From Halococcus salsus (lineage in GTDB: Archaea > Halobacteriota > Halobacteria > Halobacteriales > Halococcaceae), in NCBI RefSeq assembly GCF_009900715.1, contig NZ_JAAAJC010000001.1, positions 609,216 through 673,215 on the forward strand: a stretch of DNA of 64,000 bases. The letters run 5' to 3'. This document shows, in pieces, positions 34,742 through 42,640 of this stretch. A program made the position numbers and the translations under genes. The notes under the pieces were generated by a model. That model saw nothing but the letters and a program-made list of their open reading frames with translations, searched no databases and was not told the origin of the DNA. Position 1 is the first letter of the stretch. Each line of letters opens with the position of its first letter.

Positions 34742-35403
34742 TCGACGACACAGAGGAGTTCGGCGGGGAGATAGCCCCCGATGCTCGCGAGCAATCCCGG
34801 TGGGTCGGTGCCCTCGGCACAGATGATGCTCTGTTCGAGCAGCCCGAGCCGCTCGACGGTGATGATGTCCTGGGCGTGGCCCGCCCGGTTCACCGTCGCG
34901 CGGGTTTCCCCACGTGTCGCGCTGTTGACGTTGACCCGACCGGCCCCCCGCGACCACTCGTAGAGCCGGTCGCGCTCGGCGTCGGCCAATCGGTTGGGGT
35001 CGCCGTAGACGAACTGCATCGGGAGATGCTGGACCAGCCCGTAGCGCGTCCGGACCTGGTCGGGCGTCCCGGGGCCCAGGCCGAGTTGGTCGCTCGGAAT
35101 TCGAATCTCCTCGCCCGCGTCGAGCACCAGTCCCTCGTCGTCCCAGCGTTCGAGGGTGCCGGTGTAGACCTCGCCCGCCTCGAACTCGGGGGTGATCGCG
35201 CCCCACTCCTCGCGGAGGACGTTCCGGGCGATGGTCTCGTCCTCGCCCGACACCGTGACGCTCGGGAAGTCGTCGTGGCGGAGCCCGACCTCGTACTCGA
35301 CCGCGAGGTCGCCGACGGCGTTCTCGACCAGCGACCGGAGGCCGTCCAGCGCCCGCTCGCGGGCGTCGCCCTCGACGTAACACTTGGTGGCGAGAACGAC
35401 CAT
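34738..35403 (-). CDS. DUF2110-family archaeal protein
   Basis: 221 residues from MVVLATKCYVEGD. An OB-like region (YTGTLERWDDEGLVLDAGEEIRIPSDQLGLGPGTPDQVRTRYGLVQHLPMQF) and a C-terminal globular part (VNVNSATRGETRATVNRAGHAQDIITVERLGLLEQ). DUF2110 genes frequently neighbour tfe in archaea, so a link to transcription or RNA handling is suspected. The biochemical role is unknown. It overlaps tfe by one base. Confidence 0.82.
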   Translation of the reverse strand: MVVLATKCYVEGDARERALDGLRSLVENAVGDLAVEYEVGLRHDDFPSVTVSGEDETIARNVLREEWGAITPEFEAGEVYTGTLERWDDEGLVLDAGEEIRIPSDQLGLGPGTPDQVRTRYGLVQHLPMQFVYGDPNRLADAERDRLYEWSRGAGRVNVNSATRGETRATVNRAGHAQDIITVERLGLLEQSIICAEGTDPPGLLASIGGYLPAELLCVVE

Positions 35404-35921
35404 CAGGCGGGGACGTTGAGTTCGGACCGGAGCCGATCGATGCGGGTGTCCATCCCCTCGATGAGCTGGTCGTTGTCGAGCGATTCGAGTTCGGAGCCAC
35501 ACTGGGGGCACTCGAAGCCGAACTCCATGGCCTCCTCGAACTCGAAGCGGATCGAGTCGGTCTGACAGAGGAAGAACTCGTGGGTCCGCTCGTACTCCCG
35601 GCGCTCTTCGAGCGCGTCGAGCAGCCGCTCCATCTCGTCCCGGAGGTTCTCGGGGATCGAGTCGTACTCGAACGTCCAGAGGTAGGTCAGCCAGCCCGAG
35701 TCCTCGTCGCGGAGCCGGCGGTAGCTCGCGAGGTCGTTCTCGTAGAGGATGAACAGCGCGCGCCGGACGTCGTTGAGTTCGAGGTCGAGATCCTCGGCGA
35801 GCTCCTCGTCGGTGACTTCGCCGTCGGGCGGGGCGGCCGCGACGGGCATCCCCCGCGGACCGACGAGCTCGTGGAGATAGGTCTGCACTACCGGATCAGA
35901 AAGGAGGTCCTCGAACGCCAT
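35403..35921 (-). CDS. tfe: Transcription factor E (TFE alpha)
   Basis: 172 residues. A winged-helix domain fills residues 1-100 and a C-terminal zinc ribbon about 115-145. The second cysteine pair is Cys138/Cys141 (FECPQCGSEL); the first knuckle reads FFLCQTDSIRFEF, with only one cysteine (Cys119) and Asp122 where a second Cys would be expected. TFE stabilises the open complex of archaeal RNA polymerase. It heads an operon with DUF2110 and the lipoprotein gene. Confidence 0.92.
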   Translation of the reverse strand: MAFEDLLSDPVVQTYLHELVGPRGMPVAAAPPDGEVTDEELAEDLDLELNDVRRALFILYENDLASYRRLRDEDSGWLTYLWTFEYDSIPENLRDEMERLLDALEERREYERTHEFFLCQTDSIRFEFEEAMEFGFECPQCGSELESLDNDQLIEGMDTRIDRLRSELNVPA

Positions 35922-35960
35922 TTGGCCCTATTCGGGTACGGGGGCGGGTAAACCCATCGT

Positions 35961-36509
35961 TCACTCCCCGTCGTTACCGGGGCTCTCGACACGCTTGCCG
36001 CGGGCCTTCGGCACCACTCGGCGCTCGGCGTCCGTCCACTCGCGGTCGAGTTCGCGCCCCTCGAAGAGCCGGTCGAGGAACACCGCGAGCGAGGCCACCT
36101 CCGAGTGGGGCTGGTTGGTGACGGCGACGTTGTAGTCGGCGGCCTCGTAGACGTCGAAGGAGACCTTCTCGGCACCCACGACGACGAGCAGCGGCCGATC
36201 GCGGTGGGCGCTTCGGATCTCGGCTTCGACCTCCTCCACCGGGAGGCCGTACATCGTGAGGTGGACGACGGGACCCGGGAACTCCTGCAGTAACGGGCGG
36301 TAGGCGTCGGTGACCTCGACCTCGAACGGGCCGCCGAAGCGCTCGGTGATGTCGGCGACGGTCTCCCCTGGGCCGGCGGCCTCGCCAGCGAAGACCACCC
36401 GGTCGGCACCCAGCGCCCGGGCGGTGAGCCCCACGTGCGAACTCATCCGCTCGTCGCGACCCGGCCGGTGGCCGAGCCGGAGTACGTGGACTTCGGGTTC
36501 GCCCTGCAT
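35961..36509 (-). CDS. tRNA (cytidine(56)-2'-O)-methyltransferase
   Basis: 182 residues. It matches the archaeal aTrm56 family (SPOUT fold): VLRLGHRPGRDERMSSHVGLTARALGA at the start, HLTMYGLPVEE, and the SAM knot region LLVVVGAEKVSFDVYEAADYNVAVTNQPHSEVASLAVFLDRL. It methylates C56 in the T-loop of tRNAs, an archaeal-specific mark that stabilises tRNA. The start is two bases before the stop of the DsbA-like gene on the same strand. Confidence 0.93.
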   Translation of the reverse strand: MQGEPEVHVLRLGHRPGRDERMSSHVGLTARALGADRVVFAGEAAGPGETVADITERFGGPFEVEVTDAYRPLLQEFPGPVVHLTMYGLPVEEVEAEIRSAHRDRPLLVVVGAEKVSFDVYEAADYNVAVTNQPHSEVASLAVFLDRLFEGRELDREWTDAERRVVPKARGKRVESPGNDGE

Positions 36510-36510
36510 C

Positions 36511-37212
36511 TCACTGCGCGGCGTCGATCGCCGAACTGATCGCGTCGACGGTCGGGTCCACCGCCGTTCCGTTGACGAACACCGCCGGCGTCCCTTCGAT
36601 ACCCTTCTGCATGCCCTGCTGTTTATCGTTCGTGATGGTCCGCTCGAACCGCCGGTTCGTCGCGGCGCTCCTGATCCGGTCCGCGCCCAGTCCGGTCTCC
36701 TCGCCGAGCGACGCGTAGAACTCCGGACCCAACGAACTCTGATTCGCGAACAGCTGGTCGAGGTAGGTCCAAAAGGCTTGGTCGCCGGCGAGCGCTTGGG
36801 CGGCCCGGGCGGCGTTCGCGGCCGTGTAGGAGGCGGGGTCGTCGACCGGGATGGGGAAGTCGTGGTGCTCGTAGCGGATGTCGTTCGAGTCGATGTAGTC
36901 GCTCTGTATCTCCGGCACGACGTTCTGCACGTACTCCTGACAGTGCGGACAGGCGAAGTCCTCGTAGGCCGCCACGGTCACGCCGGCGTTCGGGTCGCCC
37001 TTGACGGGCGCGTCGAGCGGCTGGTTAACCGAGAGACCGCCGCTCGCGTTGTAGTTGGGGAGGTCCGAATCCGCGCTCGCCGAGCCGCCACCCAGGCCGA
37101 GACAGCCGGCGAGGGACGTGAGGGCGACCCCGCTCGCGCCGAGCAGCATCCGGCGGCGGGTCGACGTCGATCTGTCCCCCGTTCGGTCCGCCGGCCCGCG
37201 GTTCTGGTCCAT
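36511..37212 (-). CDS. DsbA/thioredoxin-fold lipoprotein with Tat signal
   Basis: 233 residues. A Tat-like lipoprotein signal (STRRRMLLGAS...SLAGC, Cys37) leads to a Ser/Gly linker, then a DsbA fold with the active site CPHC (Cys88, Cys91) and the cis-Pro loop GTPAVFVNG near residue 210. It should act as an extracytoplasmic thiol oxidoreductase in disulfide formation. It is transcribed with the tRNA methyltransferase. Confidence 0.9.
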   Translation of the reverse strand: MDQNRGPADRTGDRSTSTRRRMLLGASGVALTSLAGCLGLGGGSASADSDLPNYNASGGLSVNQPLDAPVKGDPNAGVTVAAYEDFACPHCQEYVQNVVPEIQSDYIDSNDIRYEHHDFPIPVDDPASYTAANAARAAQALAGDQAFWTYLDQLFANQSSLGPEFYASLGEETGLGADRIRSAATNRRFERTITNDKQQGMQKGIEGTPAVFVNGTAVDPTVDAISSAIDAAQ

Positions 37213-37314
37213 TGGTTGACCATTACGCCCCGGCGCGCATAAATCCCGCGACCCGCGGCGGATCCGGACCGCAGGGACCGCAAGAGCCATACTCCACGAC
37301 TCGGCATTCGGGAC

Positions 37315-38244
37315 ATGAACCTCACCGACAAACGCGTGCTCATCACGGGCGGGGCGGGTCTCGTCGGTTCCCACCTCGCGGGCCACCTCCTCGACGACAA
37401 CGAGGTCGTGGTGGCCGACGACTGCTCGAAGGGCGACCGCGAGCGGGTCCCCGACGGGGCCGAGTTCGTCGAGGCCGACATGACCAGCGAGGACGACGTC
37501 GCGGCGGCCGTCACCGAGGACCTCGACTGCGTCTTCCACTTCGCGGCCTACACCGACACCAACTACGCGGACCCGCGCCAGCTCTTCGAGGAGAACGGCG
37601 CGATGACCTACAACGTCCTCGAACGCATGGACGAGGTCGGCGTCTCGAACATCGCCTTCACCTCCTCTTCGACTGTGTACGGCGAAGCCCCGATGCCGAC
37701 CCCCGAGGACCACGCACCGCTCGAACCCATCTCGATCTACGGTGCGAGCAAGCTCGCCGACGAGGGCCTGCTCTCGACCTACGCTCACTCCTACGGCTTC
37801 ACCGTCTGGCTCTATCGCTTCGCGAACATCGTCGGCCCGAACCAGCGCGGCAATGTGGTCCCCGACTTCATCGAAAAGCTCGACGAGAACCCCGACGAAC
37901 TGGAGATCCTCGGTGACGGCAGACAGGAGAAGTCCTACCTCCACGTCTCGGACTGTGTCGAGGCGGTCTGTCACGTCGTCGAGAGTACCGAAGAACCGAT
38001 GAACACCTACAACCTCGGGACCGAGACCACGACCTCGGTAACCCGAATCGCGGACATCGTGGCCGACGAGATGGGGGTCGACCCCGAGTACTCCTACACC
38101 GGCGGCGACCGCGGCTGGACCGGCGACGTCCCGAAGATGCGGCTCGCGGTCGAGAAGCTCACCGACCTCGGCTACGAACCCGAGCTGTCGAGCGACGAGG
38201 CGGTTCGGCGCGGCGCGCGCGAGCTCATCGACGAGATCTGTTAA
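37315..38244 (+). CDS. NAD-dependent epimerase/dehydratase (UDP-sugar epimerase-like)
   Basis: 309 residues. Extended SDR: the cofactor motif ITGGAGLVGSH (10-20), the catalytic Ser in FTSSSTVYG (about 116-123), and YxxxK at Tyr142-Lys146. The substrate-side YRFANIVGPNQRGNVVPDFI and the GDGRQEKSYLHVSD loop are typical of GalE/WbpP-type enzymes. It likely interconverts nucleotide sugars for the S-layer glycoprotein or exopolysaccharide. The exact sugar is unknown. Confidence 0.88.
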   Translation: MNLTDKRVLITGGAGLVGSHLAGHLLDDNEVVVADDCSKGDRERVPDGAEFVEADMTSEDDVAAAVTEDLDCVFHFAAYTDTNYADPRQLFEENGAMTYNVLERMDEVGVSNIAFTSSSTVYGEAPMPTPEDHAPLEPISIYGASKLADEGLLSTYAHSYGFTVWLYRFANIVGPNQRGNVVPDFIEKLDENPDELEILGDGRQEKSYLHVSDCVEAVCHVVESTEEPMNTYNLGTETTTSVTRIADIVADEMGVDPEYSYTGGDRGWTGDVPKMRLAVEKLTDLGYEPELSSDEAVRRGARELIDEIC

Positions 38245-38573
38245 ACCGAGAATTCGGTTCGCGCTTCACACTCCCGATCGTCGGCTTCGAGGGTCGCCAC
38301 CGCGGTGTAGCTACCCGGCTCCGGTGGCGACCACTCGCCGTCGTAGGTCACCGACTCGCCGGGCGCGAGCTCTTCGGACTGGAGCATCTGGGCGAACATC
38401 TTCCCCTCCGACCACCGCCAGCGCTCCTCCTCACCGTCGAGCACGACGAAATCGGCGGTCCGAGCGCTCCGGAACGAGAGCGTCACGGGTTCGTCCCCGT
38501 CGTTCTCGACGGTGAAGGCGAACGAGACCCGGTCGGGGTTCGTCCGGAGGTCGAGGCTCCCGGTAAGTGACAT
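38241..38573 (-). CDS. BsuPI-related protein
   Basis: 110 residues, an all-beta immunoglobulin-like domain. The pattern FAFTVENDGDEPVTLSFRSARTADFVVLDGEEERWRWSEGKMFAQMLQSEELAPGESVTY is that of BsuPI (intracellular protease inhibitor) proteins. Inhibitory activity is not shown for archaeal members. The 3' end overlaps the convergent epimerase gene by 4 bases. Confidence 0.82.
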   Translation of the reverse strand: MSLTGSLDLRTNPDRVSFAFTVENDGDEPVTLSFRSARTADFVVLDGEEERWRWSEGKMFAQMLQSEELAPGESVTYDGEWSPPEPGSYTAVATLEADDRECEARTEFSV

Positions 38574-38634
38574 GCGCGGACATCGGCGCGCGCTTGCAAA
38601 AACGTCGGGGACCGTCGTGGTGGCCCCGCCGAAC

Positions 38635-38988
38635 CTATTCGGCCGTGAAGACCGGCGCGACCTCGTCGTTGGCTTCGAGCACGCCGTCGAGGACCACCCG
38701 GTCGCCGATCCCGACCTCACCGGTGAGCCGGCCGGTGACCCGCGCGCCGTCGAGCTGGACGATTCCTACTTGGTAGGGAGCGTCGAACCCCACAGGGGAG
38801 ACCTCGACCGTGGTCTCGGTGTAGACCTCGCCCGCGGTCGGGAGTTCGGTCATCTCCACGTCCCGACTCCCGCACTCGTTGCAGACCGCGAACGGCGTGC
38901 CGTAGACCGTCCCGCAGTCCGGACACCGGACCCCGAGGAGGTCGCCGTCGCGGAGCGCGTCGACCCACTCGGCGTGGCTCAGGCTCAT
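38635..38988 (-). CDS. DUF35 zinc-ribbon/OB-fold acyl-CoA-binding protein
   Basis: 117 residues. A rubredoxin-like zinc ribbon uses Cys22, Cys25, Cys36 and Cys39 (VRCPDCGTVYG, VCNECGSR). An OB fold follows (GEVYTETTVEVSP, YQVGIVQLDGARVTGRL). DUF35 proteins bridge archaeal thiolase and HMG-CoA synthase in a channelling complex. It overlaps the thiolase gene by 4 bases, so it is the partner of that thiolase. Confidence 0.9.
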   Translation of the reverse strand: MSLSHAEWVDALRDGDLLGVRCPDCGTVYGTPFAVCNECGSRDVEMTELPTAGEVYTETTVEVSPVGFDAPYQVGIVQLDGARVTGRLTGEVGIGDRVVLDGVLEANDEVAPVFTAE

Positions 38989-40151
38989 TCGCGGGCCTCC
39001 ATCACCGTGACGACGGTGGTCGCGGCGTCGCCACCCAGGTTGTGCGCGACGGCGCGTTCGGCCCCGTCGATCTGGCGCTCGCCGGCGTTGTTCCTGAGGT
39101 GCTCGGTGAGTTCGACGATCTGGCCCGTCCCGGTCGCGCCGATGGGGTGGCCTTTCGCCTTCAGCCCGCCCGATGGGTTGATCGGCCGGTCACCGTCGAT
39201 CGCTGTGCGACCCTCGGCGGCGGCGGGCCCGCCCTCGCCGTCCTCGAAGAAGCCGATGGCCTCGCTCGCCATCACCTCGGCCCCCGTGAAGCAGTCGTGG
39301 ACCTCCGCGAAGTCCATCTCGTCGGCGCTCGTCTCGGCCTGCTCGTAGGCCTGGCTCGCCGCGTCGCGGGCGGCCTGTGTGGCCTGGACGACGGGTTTGG
39401 CGCTCAGTGGGACGATGTCGGTCGCGTGGCCGACGCCACCGACGTCGACAGGGTTGTCGAACGAGTCCGCGTTCTCGTCGCTGGTGACGACGACGGCGCT
39501 CGCGCCGTCCGAGAACGGACAGCAGTCCATCAGCCGGAACGGGTCGGCGACCACGGGGGAGTCGAGGACGTCCTCCACAGTGATCTCCTTCCCGAAGTGG
39601 GCGTTCGGGTTCCGGGTGCCGTTGGCGTGGTTCTTGACCGCGACGTGGGCGAGCTGCTCCTCGGTGGTGCCGTACTCGTGCATGTGGCGCTTGGTGTGGA
39701 GCGCGAACACGCCGGGGAACGTGAGTCCTGTCGGCTGTTCGTAGTAGCGGTCCGACGCGGAGGCGAAGATCCGTGTCATCTCGCCGGTGCCGAGACCCGT
39801 CTCGGGGGTGCAGCGCTCGACGCCCCCAACCAGAACGGTGTCGTGAACCCCCGCCTCGACCGCCTCGACGGCGTTCTTGAACGCGTTCGAGGAGGTCGCA
39901 CACGCGTCCTCGAAACGCTGGCAGGGGATCCCCGCGAGCCCGATCTGGGCGGCCACCGCGGGCGCGAGGTGGGTGTCGTTCTCGGTCTGGCCGCCCATCG
40001 CGTTGCCGAAGTAGAGGGCGTCGATGTCGTCGGGGCCGACGCCGGCGTCGTCGTACGCACCGAGCGCCGCCGTCGCGAACAGTTCCGTGAGGGTGCGCTC
40101 GTGGACGCCGAACGTCGTCATGTCCGCGCCGACGACGCTTGCTCGTGTCAT
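38985..40151 (-). CDS. Thiolase-family acyl-CoA acetyltransferase
   Basis: 388 residues. The active-site Cys84 is in FEDACATSSNA, with EVHDCFTGAE, GHPIGATG and a C-terminal HNLGG where bacterial thiolases have CxG, which is the archaeal/SCP2-thiolase form. With the adjacent DUF35 gene it should catalyse acetoacetyl-CoA or longer 3-ketoacyl-CoA formation or cleavage. No HMG-CoA synthase is nearby, so mevalonate use is not certain. The two downstream SDR genes suggest a reduction step. Confidence 0.9.
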   Translation of the reverse strand: MTRASVVGADMTTFGVHERTLTELFATAALGAYDDAGVGPDDIDALYFGNAMGGQTENDTHLAPAVAAQIGLAGIPCQRFEDACATSSNAFKNAVEAVEAGVHDTVLVGGVERCTPETGLGTGEMTRIFASASDRYYEQPTGLTFPGVFALHTKRHMHEYGTTEEQLAHVAVKNHANGTRNPNAHFGKEITVEDVLDSPVVADPFRLMDCCPFSDGASAVVVTSDENADSFDNPVDVGGVGHATDIVPLSAKPVVQATQAARDAASQAYEQAETSADEMDFAEVHDCFTGAEVMASEAIGFFEDGEGGPAAAEGRTAIDGDRPINPSGGLKAKGHPIGATGTGQIVELTEHLRNNAGERQIDGAERAVAHNLGGDAATTVVTVMEARE

Positions 40152-40207
40152 CGACGTTTATCAAGGGTCGGAGACACAAAGACCTGCCGGACCGCCCGAG
40201 AACCGTG

Positions 40208-40984
40208 TCAGTGGGCCGCGTAGCCGCCGTCGACGACGTGGACTTCTCCCGTCGTGTACGAGGCCGCGTCGCCCGCGAGGTAGACCGCCGCGCCGGCGAT
40301 CTCCTCGGGGTCGGCGAAGCGATCCTGGGGAATATCGCGGAGGAGGTCCTCGTAGATCGACTCGTTTTCGCGTACACCCGCGGTGAACTCGGTCTCGACG
40401 TAGCCCGGCGCGAGCGCGTTGACCCGGATCTCGGGGGCCCACTCGACCGCGAGGGTTCGGGTCATCCCGACCATCGCGTGCTTCGAGGCGACGTAGGGTG
40501 TCTGGTAGGGCAGGCCGACGACCCCGCCGACGCTCGCGACGTTGACCACCGCCCCGCTCCCGTCGCGCTCGCCGACCCGCCGCCCGAACGCCGCCGCACA
40601 CCGGAACGCGCCGGTGAGGTTCACCGAGAGGATGTGTTCCCAGGTGTCGATGTCGAGATCCCGTGCGTCGCCGAAGAAGGGGTTGGTGCCGGCGTCGTTC
40701 ACCAACACGTCGACCGGACCGAGCGCGTCCTCGGCCGCGTCGAACGCCGCCCTCACCTCCTCCTCGACGGTGACGTCCGCCGGACAGGCTATCGCTTCTC
40801 CGCCTGCGGATTCGATCCGCTCGACAGTCGCGTCGAGGTCGTCATCCGACCGCGCCAGCGCCGCCACGCTCGCGCCCGCCGCCGCCAGCTCGACCGCTAT
40901 CGCCTCGCCGATACCGCGGCTGGCTCCCGTCACGAGCGCCACGCGGCCGTCGAGCGAGAAGCGGTCGAGCCCTGGTTCACTCAT
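40208..40984 (-). CDS. SDR-family 3-oxoacyl reductase-like (FabG type)
   Basis: 258 residues. The NADPH motif TGASRGIGEAI, NDAGTN, a catalytic Ser in NVASVGGVVG, and Tyr-Lys in YVASKHAMVG are all present. It lies 57 bases upstream of the thiolase on the same strand, so it could form an SDR-thiolase-DUF35 operon acting on 3-ketoacyl-CoA. A beta-ketoacyl-CoA reductase role is an inference. Confidence 0.87.
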   Translation of the reverse strand: MSEPGLDRFSLDGRVALVTGASRGIGEAIAVELAAAGASVAALARSDDDLDATVERIESAGGEAIACPADVTVEEEVRAAFDAAEDALGPVDVLVNDAGTNPFFGDARDLDIDTWEHILSVNLTGAFRCAAAFGRRVGERDGSGAVVNVASVGGVVGLPYQTPYVASKHAMVGMTRTLAVEWAPEIRVNALAPGYVETEFTAGVRENESIYEDLLRDIPQDRFADPEEIAGAAVYLAGDAASYTTGEVHVVDGGYAAH

Positions 40985-41069
40985 GCAGCCACCACGCGAG
41001 CCGGCGGCATAAATTCGGGCCGTCCGGCGGCCACGGTGGTATTATGTCCACACCACCCGATCACGACCC

Positions 41070-41912
41070 ATGTCGTTTCAGTTACCCGACCTCTCCGGCC
41101 GGACGGCGTTCGTGACGGGGACCACGCGCGGCATCGGCAAGCGGATCGCGCTCACGCTGGCCGAGGCGGGCTGTAACGTGGTCTCGACCGGGAAGACCGT
41201 CGACGATTCGGACAGCGATCTGGAGGGCACCATCCACGACACCGCCGCGGCGTGCGAGGAGCGCGGTGTCGAGTCACACGCCATCCAGTTGAACCTCCGC
41301 AACCCGGACGAAATCGAGGCCGCCGCCAAGGAGGCCATCGAGGTCTTCGACGAGGTCGATGTCGTGATCAACAACGCGAGCGCGATCCAGCTCGCGAACG
41401 TCGCGGACCTCCCGGCCAACCGCTTCGACCTCCTGAACGAGGTCAACGTTCGAGGAACGTATCTCACGATTCGGGCATTCTTGCCTCACCTCAAGGAGCA
41501 CGGCGGCCACGTCCTCACCAATTCGCCCCCAGTCACGATGGACCGCGCGCCGGGGAAGGCGGCCTACGCCTGGTCGAAGCTCGGCATGACCTTCGTGACG
41601 CTCTCGGTCGCGGCCGAACTCCAGGGGACTGACGTGGCCGCCAACTGCTTCTGGCCCGTGACGATAATCGACACCCGGGCCTCGCGCTACTTCGGGATGG
41701 GGACCGAGGACGACTGGCGAACGCCCGCCATCGCCGCCGACGCGGCGTGTGCACTCCTCGACCGCGATACCGACTTCTCGGGCCACGCGTGCTACGACGA
41801 GGCGGTCCTCCGCGAAGCCGGCATCGCCGACTTTTCACCCTATAACGTCACCGACGGCGACCCGCAGCCGCTCTCGGCCCAGCTGTTCGACCCGGACTAC
41901 GAACGACCCTGA
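41070..41912 (+). CDS. SDR-family oxidoreductase, HSDL2-like
   Basis: 280 residues. VTGTTRGIGKRIA, INNASAIQ, and YAWSK with the Tyr-Lys pair. The body (NLLNEVNVRGTYLTIRAFLPHLKE, ANCFWPVTIIDTRASR) resembles hydroxysteroid dehydrogenase-like 2, without its SCP2 domain. An SCP2-domain protein is encoded separately near 61.3 kb. It diverges from the FabG-like gene across 85 bases, so a shared control region is possible. Confidence 0.83.
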   Translation: MSFQLPDLSGRTAFVTGTTRGIGKRIALTLAEAGCNVVSTGKTVDDSDSDLEGTIHDTAAACEERGVESHAIQLNLRNPDEIEAAAKEAIEVFDEVDVVINNASAIQLANVADLPANRFDLLNEVNVRGTYLTIRAFLPHLKEHGGHVLTNSPPVTMDRAPGKAAYAWSKLGMTFVTLSVAAELQGTDVAANCFWPVTIIDTRASRYFGMGTEDDWRTPAIAADAACALLDRDTDFSGHACYDEAVLREAGIADFSPYNVTDGDPQPLSAQLFDPDYERP

Positions 41913-41962
41913 CGGTCGGCGTCGGGCGATAGGGATTCATCCCTGGGCCGCCTACGGGTCGC

Positions 41963-42598
41963 ATGAATCGAGCACGACTCGGGCTGGTCGGTGCGGCGGC
42001 GGTCGGCGGCGGGCTCGCGCTCTGGAGCGCCTTCGGACTCCTCCGGTCCCGGTCGGCCGAGCAGGTCGAGTACACCGTCGAGCGGACCATCGACGACCGG
42101 ACCGAGGTCCGGCGGTATCCCGAACTCGTCCGGGCCGAGACCACGGGCTCGTCGGGCCGCGAGGCGTTCCTCAGGCTCTTCGACTACATCCAGGGGGCCA
42201 ACGAGTCCGGGTCGGACGTCCCGATGACCGCACCGGTCCGCACCGACGACGCGGGCGAGACGGTGTCGATGACCGCCCCCGTCCGAATCGACGATGACGA
42301 CGAGGATGGCGTCCGGATGGCCTTCTACCTCCCCGCCGAGTACACCCCGAACACCGCGCCGCGACCGGCCCACTCGGCGGTCTCGCTCGTCGTCGAACCT
42401 CCGCGGTCGGTGGCGGCGCGGCGCTTCTCGTGGTGGGCGTTCGACTGGCGAACGCGCCGGCAGGAGTCGAAACTCCTCGATAGCCTCGCCGAGACCGACC
42501 TGACGCCCGTCGGCGAGCCGTTCAGCTTCGGATACGACGACCCGAGCGTTCCGCCGTTCCTCCGAACGAACGAGGTCGCGGTCGAAGTCGAGTGGTGA
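41963..42598 (+). CDS. SOUL-family heme-binding-like protein
   Basis: 211 residues. After an N-terminal hydrophobic anchor (GLVGAAAVGGGLALWSAF) comes the SOUL fold: YTVERTIDDRTEVRRYPELVRAET, with the paired DVPMTAPV and SMTAPVRI motifs characteristic of the family, then FYLPAEYTPNTAPRP. Heme binding is known for eukaryotic p22HBP/SOUL proteins; it is unproven here. Confidence 0.88.
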   Translation: MNRARLGLVGAAAVGGGLALWSAFGLLRSRSAEQVEYTVERTIDDRTEVRRYPELVRAETTGSSGREAFLRLFDYIQGANESGSDVPMTAPVRTDDAGETVSMTAPVRIDDDDEDGVRMAFYLPAEYTPNTAPRPAHSAVSLVVEPPRSVAARRFSWWAFDWRTRRQESKLLDSLAETDLTPVGEPFSFGYDDPSVPPFLRTNEVAVEVEW

Positions 42599-42640
42599 AC
42601 ATCGGGGCGTGAGTGGCGACTTGCTCTTGCTGGTCTGTTG

